Source: Sisyra terminalis (Eukaryota > Arthropoda > Insecta > Neuroptera > Sisyridae). Taken from it: a stretch of 64,000 nucleotides of DNA. The stretch lies in the NCBI GenBank assembly GCA_958496175.1, contig OY292277.1, forward strand, positions 1,178,001 to 1,242,000. Reading direction: 5' to 3'. Of this stretch, positions 13,380-25,433 are shown in pieces. The translations under genes and the position numbers were made by a program. The notes under the pieces were generated by a model. The model did not search any database. It was not told the DNA's origin and worked only from the letters and a program-made list of their open reading frames with translations. How positions within the stretch are numbered: the first letter of the stretch is position 1; each line of letters begins with the position of its first letter.

Positions 13380-14421
13380 ATTGCGGTTATTTTTGCGGAT
13401 ATCATTGCGGTTATTTTGCGGTGATATTTGCGGTTATTTTTGCGGATATCATTGCGGTTATTTTGCGGTGATATTTGCGGTTATTTTTGCGGATATCATT
13501 GCGGTTATTTTGCTGTAATATTTGCGGTTAATTTTGCGGATATTATTGCGGTTATATTTGCGGATATCATTGCGGTTATTTTTGCGGATATTATTGCGGT
13601 TATTTTTGCGGATATCATTGCGTTTATTTTGCGGTGATATTTGCGGTTATTTTTGCAGATATCATTGCGGTTATTTTGCGGTAATATTTGCGGTTATATT
13701 TGCGGATATCATTGCGGTTATTTTTGCAGATATTATTGCGGTTATTTTTGCGGATATCATTGCGGTTATTTTGCTGTAATATTTGCGGTTAATTTTGCGG
13801 ATATTATTGCGGTTATTTTTGCGGATATCATTGCGGTTATTTTTGCGGATATTATTGCGGTTATTTTTGCGGATATCATTGCGGTTATTTTGCGGTGATA
13901 TTTGCGGTTATTTTGGCGGATATCATTGCGGTTATTTTTGCGGATATCATTGCGGTTATTTTGCGGTGATATTTGCGGTTATTTTTGCGGATATCATTGC
14001 GGTTATTTTTGCGGATATTATTGCGGTTATTTTTGCGGATATTATTGCGGTTATTTTTGCGGATATCATTGCGGTTATTTTGCGGTAATATTTGCGGTTA
14101 TTTTTGCGGATATTATTGCGGTTATTTTGCTGTAATATTTGCGGTTAATTTTGCGGATATCATTGCGGTTATTTTGCTGTAATATTTGCGGATAATTTTG
14201 CGGATATTATTGCGGTTATTTTTGCGGATATCATTGCGGTAATTTTTGCGGATATCATTGCGGTTATTTTGCGGTGATATTTGCGGTTATTTTTGCGGAT
14301 ATTATGGCGGTTATTTTGCTGTAATATTTGCGGTTAATTTTGCGGATATCATTGCGGTTATTTTTGCGGATATTATTGCGGTTATTTTTGCGGATATCAT
14401 TGCGGTTATTTTGCGGTGATA
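13380..14421 (+). repeat. Higher-order tandem pair L3, unit 1
   Basis: Matches the next unit at 1,042 bp spacing for its first ~370 bp and at 1,088 bp for the rest, so one extra ~46-47 bp word is present in unit 2. Shared rare markers are TTTTGGCGGATATC (13,912 and 15,000), GCGGATAATTTT (about 14,188 and 15,276) and GCGGTAATTTTT (about 14,236 and 15,324). Confidence 0.9.
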
Positions 14422-15552
14422 TTTGCGGTTATTTTTGCGGATATCATTGCGGTTATTTTGCGGTGATATTTGCGGTTATTTTTGCGGATATCATTGCGGT
14501 TATTTTGCGGTGATATTTGCGGTTATTTTTGCGGATATCATTGCGGTTATTTTGCTGTAATATTTGCGGTTAATTTTGCGGATATTATTGCGGTTATATT
14601 TGCGGATATCATTGCGATTATTTTTGCGGATATTATTGCGGTTATTTTTGCGGATATCATTGCGTTTATTTTGCGGTGATATTTGCGGTTATTTTTGCGG
14701 ATATCATTGCGGTTATTTTGCGGTAATATTTGCGGTTATATTTGCGGATATCATTGCGGTTATTTTGCGGTGATATTTGCGGTTATTTTTGCGGATATCA
14801 TTGCGGTTATTTTGCGGTGATATTTGCGGTTATTTTTGCGGATATCATTGCGGTTATTTTGCTGTAATATTTGCGGTTAATTTTGCGGATATTATTGCGG
14901 TTATTTTTGCGGATATCATTGCGGTTATTTTTGCGGATATTATTGCGGTTATTTTTGCGGATATCATTGCGGTTATTTTGCGGTGATATTTGCGGTTATT
15001 TTGGCGGATATCATTGCGGTTATTTTTGCGGATATCATTGCGGTTATTTTGCGGTGATATTTGCGGTTATTTTTGCGGATATCATTGCGGTTATTTTTGC
15101 GGATATTATTGCGGTTATTTTTGCGGATATTATTGCGGTTATTTTTGCGGATATCATTGCGGTTATTTTGCGGTAATATTTGCGGTTATTTTTGCGGATA
15201 TTATTGCGGTTATTTTGCTGTAATATTTGCGGTTAATTTTGCGGATATCATTGCGGTTATTTTGCTGTAATATTTGCGGATAATTTTGCGGATATTATTG
15301 CGGTTATTTTTGCGGATATCATTGCGGTAATTTTTGCGGATATCATTGCGGTTATTTTGCGGTGATATTTGCGGTTATTTTTGCGGATATTATTGCGGTT
15401 ATTTTGCTGTAATATTTGCGGTTAATTTTGCGGATATCATTGCGGTTATTTTTGCGGATATTATTGCGGTTATTTTTGCGGATATCATTGCGGTTATTTT
15501 GCGGTGATATTTGCGGTTATTTTTGCGGATATCATTGCGGTTATTTTGCGGT
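14422..15552 (+). repeat. Higher-order tandem pair L3, unit 2
   Basis: Tandem copy of 13,380-14,421. A visible substitution is ATTATTGCGG near 15,395 against ATTATGGCGG near 14,307 in unit 1. The match ends near 15,552, where this unit has GCGGTAACATTT and unit 1 continues with GCGGTGATATTT. Confidence 0.88.
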
Positions 15553-16149
15553 AACATTTGCGGTTATTTTTGCGGATATTATTGCGGTTATTTTTGCGGA
15601 TATCATTGCGGTTATTTTGCGGTAATATTTGCGGTTATTTTTGCGGATATTATTGCGGTTATTTTGCTGTAATATTTGCGGTTAATTTTGCGGATATCAT
15701 TGCGGTTATTTTTGCGGATATTATTGCGGTTATTTTTGCGGATATCATTGCGGTTATTATGCGGTGACATTTGCGGTTATTTTTGCGGATATCATTGCGG
15801 TTATTTTGCGGTAATATTTGCGGTTATTTTTGCGGATATCATTGCGGTTATTTTGCGGTGATATTTGCGGTTATTTTTGCGGATATCATTGCGGTTATTT
15901 TGCTGTAATATTTGCGGTTAATTTTGCGGATATCATTGCGGTTATTTTTGCGGATATTATTGCGGTTATTTTTGCGGATATTATTGCGGTTATTTTTGCG
16001 GATATCATTGCGGTTATTATGCTGTAATATTTGCGGTTAATTTTGCGGATATTATTGCGGTTATTTTTGCGGATATCATTGCGGTTATTTTTGCGGATAT
16101 CATTGCGGTTATTTTGCGATGATATTTGCGGTTATTTTTGCGGATATCA
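15553..16149 (+). repeat. Satellite next to the orientation switch
   Basis: Ordinary left-arm units, but with several variants I did not notice elsewhere in the left arm: TTATTATGCGGTGACATTT near 15,757-15,773, TTATTATGCTG near 16,014 and GCGATGATATTT near 16,117. The array remains in frame and undegraded up to the hairpin at 16,150. Confidence 0.8.
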
Positions 16150-16169
16150 TTGCGGTTATTTAACCGCAA
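16150..16169. repeat. Inverted repeat at the array orientation switch
   Basis: TTGCGGTTA (16150-16158), a 2-base TT centre, then TAACCGCAA (16161-16169) form a perfect 9-bp inverted repeat. After two mismatched positions on each side, another four bases (ATAT against ATAT) can pair. This is the point where the repeat reverses strand: everything left reads GCGG on top and everything right reads CCGC. It is the only place in the window where complementary halves of the unit abut on one strand. Confidence 0.95.
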
Positions 16170-16193
16170 AAATATATTAAATATTAAATATAT
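16168..16193. other. AT-only insert, the only clearly non-satellite bases
   Basis: These are 26 bases with no G or C. They contain two adjacent ATATTAA heptamers (16174-16180 and 16181-16187) followed by ATATAT, and the whole is nearly self-complementary. The first bases (CCGC then AAAAATAT from 16164) can still be read as a right-arm variant unit, since CCGCAAAAATATCCGC occurs for example near 18,680. The true insert may therefore be only about 14-16 bp within the first right-arm unit. Its function is unknown. It could be a breakpoint filler or a slippage expansion. Confidence 0.9.
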
Positions 16194-16499
16194 CCGCAAA
16201 AATAACCGCAATGATATCCGCAAAAATAACCGCAATAATATCCGCAAAAATAACCGCAATGATATCCGCAAAAATAACCGCCAATATTACCGCAAAATAA
16301 CTGCAATGATATCCGCAAAAATAACCGCAAATATCACCGCAAAATAACCGCAATGATATCCGCAAAAATAACCGCAATGATATCCGCAAAAATAACCGCA
16401 AATATCACCGCAAAATAACCGCAATGATATCCGCAAAAATAACCGCAATAATATCCGCAAAAATAACCGCAATGATATCCGCAAAAATAACCGCAATGA
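16194..16499 (-). repeat. First right-arm units after the switch
   Basis: Ordinary 24/23-mers with a CCGCCAATATTACC variant near 16,278 and an AACTGCAATG variant near 16,308. Read outward from the junction, the order of words here does not mirror the left arm's last words. The two arms are therefore not a recent perfect palindrome. Confidence 0.85.
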
Positions 16500-19400
16500 T
16501 ATCCGCAAAAATAACCGCAAATATCACCGCAAAATAACCGCAATGATATCCGCAAAAATAACCGCTAATATCACCGCAAAATAACCGCAATGATATCCGC
16601 AAAAATAACCGCAAATATCACCGCAAAATAACCGCAATGATATCCGCAAAAATAACCGCAAATATTACCGCAAAATAACCGCAATGATATCCGCAAAAAT
16701 AACCGCAAATATCACCGCAAAATAACCGCAATGATATCCGCAAAAATAACCGCAATGATATCCGCAAAAATAACCGCAATAATATCCGCAAAAATAACCG
16801 CAATGATATCCGCAAAAATAACCGCAAATATCACCGCAAAATAACCGCAATAATATCCGCAAAAATAACCGCAAATGTTACCGCAAAATAACCGCAATGA
16901 TATCCGCAAAAATAACCGCAATAATATCCGCAAAAATAACCGCAATAATATCCGCAAAAATAACCGCAATGATATCCGCAAAAATAACCGCAAATATTAC
17001 CGCAAAATAACCGCAATGATATCCGCAAAAATAACCGCAAATATCACCGCAAAATAACCGCAATGATATCCGCAAAAATAACCGCAATGATATCCTCAAA
17101 AATAACCGCAAATATTACCGCAAAATAACCGCAATGATATCCGCAAAAATAACCGCAAATATTACCGCAAAATAACCGCTATGATATCCGCAAAAATAAC
17201 CGCAAATATCACCGCAAAATAACCGCAATGATATCCGCAAAAATAACCGCAATGATATCCGCAAAAATAACCGCAATAATATCCGCAAAAATAACCGCAA
17301 TGATATCCGCCAAAATAACCGCAAATATCACCGCAAAATAACCGCAATGATATCCGCAAAAATAACCGCAATAATATCCGCAAAAATAACCGCAATGATA
17401 TCCGCAAAAATAACCGCAAATATTACCGCAAAATAACCGCAATGATATCCGCAAAAATAACCGCAAATATCACCGCAAAATAACCGCAATGATATCCGCA
17501 AAAATAACCGCAATGATATCCGCAAAAATAACCGCAATAATATCCGCAAAAATAACCGCAAATATTACCGCAAAATAACCGCAATGATATCCGCAAAAAT
17601 AACCGCAAATATCACCGCAAAATAACCGCAATGATATCCGCAAAAATAACCGCAAATATCACCGCAAAATAACCGCAATGATATCCGCAAAAATAACCGC
17701 AAATATCACCGCAAAATAACCGCAATGATATCCGCAAAAATAACAGCAAATATCACCGCAAAATAACCGCAATGATATCCGCAAAAATAACCGCTAATAT
17801 CACCGCAAAATAACCGCAATAATATCCGCAAAAATAACCGCATTAATATCCGCAAAAATAACCGCAATGATATCCGCAAAAATAACCGCAAATATCACCG
17901 CAAAATAACCGCAATGATATCCGCAAAAATAACCGCAATAATATCCGCAAAAATAAACGCAAATATCACCGCTAAATAACCGCAATGATATCTGCAAAAA
18001 TAACCGCAAATATTACCGCAAAATAACCGCAATGATATCCGCAAAAATAACCGCAATGATATCCGCAAAAATAACCGCAATAATCTCCGCAAAAATAACC
18101 GCAATGGTATCCGCAAAATTAACCGCAATAATATCCGCAAAAATAACCGCAAATATTACCGCAAAATAACCGCAATGATATCCGCAAAAATAACCGCAAA
18201 TATCACCGCAAAATAACCGCAATGATATCCGCAAAAATAACCGCAATAATATCCGCAAATATTACCGCAAAATAACCGCAATGATATCCGCAAAAATAAC
18301 CGCAAATATCACCGCAAAATAACCGCAATGATATCCGCAAAAATAACCGCAATAATATCCGCAAAAATAACCGCAAATGTTACCGCAAAATAACCGCAAT
18401 GATATCCGCAAAAATAACCGCAATAATATCCGCAAAAATAACCGCAATAATATCCGCAAAAATAACCGCAATGATATCCACAAAAATAATCGCAAATATC
18501 ACCGCAAAATAACCGCAATGATATCCGCAAAAATAACCGCAATAATATCCGCAAAAATAACCGCAATGATATCCGCAAAATTAACCGCAAATATTACAGC
18601 AAAATAACCGCAATAATATCCGCAAAAATAACCGCAAATATTACCGCAAAATAACCGCAATGATATCCGCAAAAATAACCGCAAAAATATCCGCAAAAAT
18701 AACCGCAATGATATCCGCAAAAATAACCGCAAATATCACCGCAAAATAACCGCAATGATATCCGCAAGAATAACCGCAAATATCACCGCAAAATAACCGC
18801 AATGATATCCGCAAAAATAACCGCAAATATCAACGCAAAATAACCGCAATGATATCCGCAAAAATAACCGCAATAATATCCGCAAAATAACCGCAATGAT
18901 ATCCGCAAAAATCACCGCAATAATATCCGCAAAAATAACCGCAAATGTTACCGCAAAATAACCGCAATGATATCCGCAAAAATAACCGCAATAATATCCG
19001 CAAAAATAACCGCAATGATATCCGCAAAAATAACCGCAAATATTACCGCAAAATAACCGCAATGATATCCGCAAAAATAACCGCAAATATCACCGCAAAA
19101 TATCCGCAATGATATCCGCAAAAATATCCGCAATGATATCCGCAAAAATAACCGCAAATATTACCGCAAAATAACCGCAATGATATCCGCAAAAATAACC
19201 GCAAATATCACCGCAAAATAACTGCAATGATATCCGCAAAAATAACCGCAATGATATCCGCAAAAATAACCGCAATAATATCCGCAAAAATAACCGCAAT
19301 GATATCCGCAAAAATAACCGCAAATATCACCGCAAAAAAACCGCAATGATATCCGCTAAAATAACCGCAATAATATCCGCAAAAATAACCGCAATGATAT

Positions 19401-20815
19401 CCGCAAAAATAACCGCAAATATTACCGCAAAATAACCGCAATGATATCCGCAAAAATAACCGCAAATTTCACCGCAATGATATCCGCAAAAATAACCGCA
19501 AATATCACTGCAAAATAACCGCAATGATATCCGCAAAAATAACCGCAATAATATCCGCAAAAATAACCGCAATGATATCCGCAAAATTAACCGCAAATAT
19601 TACAGCAAAATAACCGCAATAATATCCGCAAAAATAAACGCAAATATTACCGCAAAATATCCGCAATGATATCCGCAAAAATAACCGCAATAATATCCGC
19701 AAAAATAACCGCAATGATCTCCGCAAAAATAACCGCTAATATCACCGCAAAATAACCGCAATGATATCCGCAAAAATAACCGCAAATATCACCGCAAAAT
19801 AACCGCAATGATATCCGCAAAAATAACCGCAAATATCACCGCAAAATAACCGCAATGATATCCGCAAAAATAACCGCAATGATATCCGCAAAATAACCGC
19901 AATGATATCCGCAAAAATAACCGCAATAATATCCGCAAAAATAACCGCAAATGTTACCGCAAAATAACCGCAATGATATCCGCAAAAATAACCGCAATAA
20001 TATCCGCAAAAATAACCGCAATAATATCCGCAAAAATAACCGCAATGATATCCGCAAAAATAACCGCCAATATTACCGCAAAATAACCGCAATAATATCC
20101 GCAAAAATAACCGCAATAATATCCGCAAAAATAACCGCAATGATATCCACAAAAATAATCGCAAATATCACCGCAAAATAACCGCAATGATATCCGCAAA
20201 AATAACCGCAATAATATCCGCAAAAATAACCGCAATGATATCCGCAAAATTAACCGCAAATATTACAGCAAAATAACCGCAATAATATCCGCAAAAATAA
20301 CCGCAAATATTACCGCAAAATAACCGCAATGATATCCGCAAAAATAACCGCAAAAATATCCGCAATAATAACCGCAATGATATCCGCAAAAATAACCGCA
20401 AATATCACCGCAAAATAACCGCAATGATATCCGCAAGAATAACCGCAAATATCACCGCAAAATAACCGCAATGATATCCGCAAAAATAACCGCAAATATC
20501 ACCGCAAAATAACCGCAATGATATCCGCAAAAATAACCGCAATGATATCCGCAAAATAACCGCAATGATATCCGCAAAAATCACCGCAATAATATCCGCA
20601 AAAATAACCGCAAATGTTACCGCAAAATAACCGCAATGATATCCGCAAAAATAACCGCAATAATATCCGCAAAAATACCCGCAATAATATCCGCAAAAAT
20701 AACCGCAATGATATCCGCAAAAATAACCGCAAATATTACCGCAAAATAACCGCAATGATATCCGCAAAAATAACCGCAAATATCACCGCAAAATATCCGC
20801 AATGATATCCGCAAA
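16500..20815 (-). repeat. Higher-order segment A, copy 1
   Basis: Matches 29,997-34,312 at a constant 13,497 bp spacing. Across about 4.3 kb I noticed only isolated substitutions, for example GATATCCGC near 20,758 against GATAACCGC near 34,255. Private markers held in common include CGCATTAATATCC (17,848 and 31,345), AATGGTATCC (18,104 and 31,601), and AATCTCCGC next to AAAATTAACC. Part of it (about 16.8-19.3 kb) also matches 22.6-25.2 kb at 5,809 bp. Confidence 0.92.
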
Positions 20816-21684
20816 ATAACCGCAATGATATCCGCAAAAATCACCGCAATAATATCCGCAAAAATAACCGCAAATGTTACCGCAAAATAACCGCAATGAT
20901 ATCCGCAAAAATAACCGCAATGATATCCGCAAAAATAACCGCAAATGTTACCGCAAAATAACCGCAATGATATCCGCAAAAATAACCGCAATAATATCCG
21001 CCAAAATAACCGCAATAATATCCGCAAAAATAACCGCAATGATATCCGCAAAAATAACCGCAATAATATCCGCAAAATAAACCGCAAATATTACAGCAAA
21101 ATAACCGCAATGATATCCGCAAAAATAACCGCAATAATATCTGCAAAAATAACCGCAATGATATCCGCAAAAATAACCGCAATAATATCCGCAAAAATAA
21201 CCGCAATGATATCCGCAAAAATAACCGCAAATATTACAGCAAAATAACCGCAATAATATCCGCAAAAATAACCGCAAATATCACCGCAAAATAACCACAA
21301 TGATATCCGCAAAAATAACCGCAATGATATCCGAAAAAATAACCGCAATAATATCCGCAAAAATAACCGCAATGATATCCGCCAAAATAACCGCAAATAT
21401 CACCGCAAAATAACCGCAATGATATCCGCAAAAATAACCGCAAAAATAACCGCAATGATATCCGCAAAAATAACCGCAAATATTACCGCAAAATAACCGC
21501 AATGATATCCGCAAAAATAACCGCAAATATCACCGCAAAATAACCGCAATGATATCCGCAAAAATAACCGCAATGATATCCGCAAAAATAACCGCAATAA
21601 TATCCGCAAAAATAACCGCAAATATTACCGCAAAATAACCGCAATGATATCCGCAAAAATAACCGCAAATATCACCGCAAAATA
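20816..21684 (-). repeat. Link between segments A and B, copy 1
   Basis: Matches about 34,966-35,738. The spacing is 14,150 bp at 20,945 and 14,054 bp from 21,234 on, because four 24-bp units (96 bp) present here around 21,120-21,220 are absent downstream. Markers include GCAAAATAAACCGC near 21,074, AATAATATCTGC near 21,135 and TATCCGAAAAAATAACC near 21,330. Confidence 0.85.
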
Positions 21685-24600
21685 ACCGCAATGATATCCG
21701 CAAAAATAACCGCAAATATCACCGCAAAATAACCGCAATGATATCCGCAAAAATAACCGCAAATATCACCGCAAAATAACCGCAATGATATCCGCAAAAA
21801 TAACCGCAAATATCACCGCAAAATAACCGCAATGATATCCGCAAAAATAACCGCTAATATCACCGCAAAATAACCGCAATAATATCCGCAAAAATAACCG
21901 CAATAATATCCGCAAAAATAACCGCAATGATATCCGCAAAAATAACCGCAAATATCACCGCAAAATAACCGCAATGATATCCGCAAAAATAACCGCAATG
22001 ATATCCGCAAAAATAACCGCAAATATCACCGCAAAATAACCGCAATGATATCCGCAAAAATAACCGCAATAATATTCGCAAAAATAACCGCAATGATATC
22101 CGCAAAAATAACCGCAATAATATCGGCATAATTAACCGCAAATATTACCGCAAAATAACCGCATTGATATCCGCAAAAAAAACCGCAAATATCACCGCAA
22201 AATAACCGCAATGATATCCGCAAAAATAACCGATATAATATCCGCAAAATAACCGCAATGATATCCACAAAAATAACCGCAATGATATCCGCAAAATAAC
22301 CGCAATGATCTCCGCAAAAATAACCGCAAATATCACCGCAAAATAACCGCAATGATATCCGCAAAAATAACCGCTAATATCACCGCAAAATAACCGCAAT
22401 GATATCCGCAAAAATAACCGCAAATATCACCGCAAAATAACCGCTATGATATCCGCAAAAATAACCGCAAATATTACCGCAAAATAACCGCAATGATATC
22501 CGCAAAAATAACCGCAAATATCACCGCAAAATAACCGCAATGATATCCGCAAAAATAACCGCAATGATATCCGCAAAAATAACCGCAATAATATCCGCAA
22601 AAATAACCGCAATGATATCCGCAAAAATAACCGCACATATCACCGCAAAATAACCGCAATAATATCCGCAAAAATAACCGCAAATGTTACCGCAAAATAA
22701 CCGCAATGATATCCGCAAAAATAACCGCAATAATATACGCAAAAATAACCGCAATAATATCCGCAAAAATAACCGCAATGATATCCGCAAAAATAACCGC
22801 AAATATTTCCGCAAAATAACCGCAATGATATCCGCAAAAATAACCGCAAATATCACCGCAAAATAACCGCAATGATATCCGCAAAAATAACCGCAATGAT
22901 ATCCTCAAAAATAACCACAAATATTACCGCAAAATAACCGCAATGATATCCGCAAAAATAACCGCAAATATTACCGCAAAATAACCGCTATGATATCCGC
23001 AAAAATAACCGCAAATATCACCGCAAAATAACCGCAATGATATCCGCAAAAATAACCGCAATGATATCCGCAAAAATAACCGCAATAATATCCGCAAAAA
23101 TAACCGCAATGATATCCGCCAAAATAACCGCAAATATCACCGCAAAATAACCGCAATGATATCCGCAAAAATAACCGCAATAATATCCGCAAAAATAACC
23201 GCAATGATATCCGCAAAAATAACCGCAAATATTACCGCAAAATAACCGCAATGATATCCGCAAAAATAACCGCAAATATCACCGCAAAATAACCGCAATG
23301 ATATCCGCAAAAATAACCGCAATGATATCCGCAAAAATAACCGCAATAATATCCGCAAAAATAACCGCAAATATTACCGCAAAATAACCGCAATGATATC
23401 CGCAAAAATAACCGCAAATATCACCGCAAAATAACCGCAATGATATCCGCAAAAATAACCGCAAATATCACCGCAAAATAACCGCCATGATATCCGCAAA
23501 AATAACCGCAAATATCACCGCAAAATAACCGCAATGATATCCGCAAAAATAACCGCAAATATCACCGCAAAATAACCGCTATGATATCCGCAAAAATAAC
23601 CGCTAATATCACCGCAAAATAACCGCAATAATATCCGCAAAAATAACCGCAATAATATCCGCAAAAATAACCGCAATGATATCCGCAAAAATAACCGCAA
23701 ATATCACCGCAAAATAACCGCAATGATATCCGCAAAAATAACCGCAATAATATCCGCAAAAATAAACGCAAATATCACCGCAAAATAACCGCAATGATAT
23801 CTGCAAAAATAACCGCAAATATTACCGCAAAATAACCGCAATGATATCCGAAAAAATAACCGCAATGATATCCGCAAAAATAACCGCAATAATCTCCGCA
23901 AAAATAACCGCAATGATATCCGCAAAATTAACCGCAATAATATCCGCAAAAATAACCGCAAATATTACCGCAAAATAACCGCAATGATATCCGCAAAAAT
24001 AACCGCAAATATCACCGCAAAATAACCGCAATGATATCCGCAAAAATAACCGCAATAATATCCGCAAATATTACCGCAAAATAACCGCAATGATATCCGC
24101 AAAAATAACCGCAAATATCACCGCAAAATAACCGCAATGATATCCGCAAAAATAACCGCAATAATATCCGCAAAAATAACCGCAAATGTTACCGCAAAAT
24201 AACCGCAATGATATCCGCAAAAATAACCGCAATAATATCCGCAAAAATAACCGCAATAATATCCGCAAAAATAACCGCAATGATATCCACAAAAATAATC
24301 GCAAATATCACCGCAAAATAACCGCAATGATATCCGCAAAAATAACCGCAATAATATCCGCAAAAATAACCGCAATGATATCCGCAAAATTAACCGCAAA
24401 TATTACAGCAAAATAACCGCAATAATATCCGCAAAAATAACCGCAAATATTACCGCAAAATAACCGCAATGATATCCGCAAAAATAACCGCAAAAATATC
24501 CGCAAAAATAACCGCAATGATATCCGCAAAAATAACCGCAAATATCACCGCAAAATAACCGCAATGATATCCGCAAGAATAACCGCAAATATCACCGCAA

Positions 24601-25433
24601 AATAACCGCAATGATATCCGCAAAAATAACCGCAAATATCACCGCAAAATAACCGCAATGATATCCGCAAAAATAACCGCAATGATATCCGCAAAATAAC
24701 CGCAATGATATCCGCAAAAATCACCGCAATAATATCCGCAAAAATAACCGCAAATGTTACCGCAAAATAACCGCAATGATATCCGCAAAAATAACCGCAA
24801 TAATATCCGCAAAAATAACCGCAATAATATCCGCAAAAATAACCGCAATGATATCCGCAAAAATAACCGCAAATATTACCGCAAAATAACCGCAATGATT
24901 TCCGCAAAAATAACCGCAAATATCACCGCAAAATATCCGCAATGATATCCGCAAAAATATCCGCAATGATATCCGCAAAAATAACCGCAAATATTACCGC
25001 AAAATAACCGCAATGATATCCGCAAAAATAACCGCAAATATCACCGCAAAATAACTGCAATGATATCCGCAAAAATAACCGCAATGATATCCGCAAAAAT
25101 AACCGCAATAATATCCGCAAAAATAACCGCAATGATATCCGCAAAAATAACCGCAAATATCACCGCAAAAAAACCGCAATGATATCCGCTAAAATAACCG
25201 CAATAATATCCGCAAAAATAACCGCAATGATATCCGCAAAAATAACCGCAAATATTACCGCAAAATAACCGCTATGATATCCGCAAAAATAACCGCTAAT
25301 ATCACCGCAAAATAACCGCAATAATATCCGCAAAAATAACCGCAATAATATCCGCAAAAATAACCGCAATGATATCCGCAAAAATAACCGCAAATATCAC
25401 CGCAAAATAACCGCAATGATATCCGCAAAAATA
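21685..25433 (-). repeat. 3,749-bp higher-order repeat B, unit 1
   Basis: First unit of a tandem pair with an exact 3,749-bp spacing. A rare marker, TATCGGCATAATTAACC, sits at 22,121 here and at 25,870 in the next unit. Others are CCGCATTGATATCC followed by a run of eight A (near 22,160-22,180) and CCGATATAATATCC near 22,232. The same block occurs a third time at about 35.7-39.3 kb, 14,054 bp downstream. Confidence 0.93.

Larger units (their letters stand above)
1..16160 (+). repeat. Satellite array, left arm (G-rich strand on top)
   Basis: This is an uninterrupted tandem array. The main unit is a 24-mer of two dodecamers, GCGGTTATTTTT followed by GCGGATATCATT (or ...ATTATT). One to several 24-mers are followed by a 23-mer, GCGGTTATTTT plus GCGGTGATATTT, with TAATATTT, TAACATTT and GCTGTAATATTT as common alternatives. 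The usual word lengths are therefore 47, 71 and 95 bp. Each dodecamer starts with GCGG and so carries one CpG. GC content is about 38 percent, and the top strand is strongly G over C and T over A. The array starts mid-unit at base 1, so it extends beyond the window. No gene, insertion or unique sequence was seen in it. The short open frames present are explained by unit arithmetic and carry no sign of coding selection. Confidence 0.98.

Noticed and set aside
16168..16193. TATA-type promoter in the AT-only insert
   Set aside because: AT-richness alone is not enough. There is no other promoter element, and no gene lies on either side.
16100..16250. Replication origin or terminus, from the abrupt GC-skew reversal
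   Set aside because: The skew change is fully explained by the flip of a strand-asymmetric repeat. There are no origin boxes, gene context or gradual skew trend.
16875..17057. Recurrent ATG-initiated frames beginning with Met-Leu-Pro-Gln on the C-rich strand
   Set aside because: The ATG comes from the AAATGTTACCGC variant of the 23-mer. The frame recurs wherever this variant occurs and its length follows the local unit order. It is a repeat shadow, not a conserved small gene.
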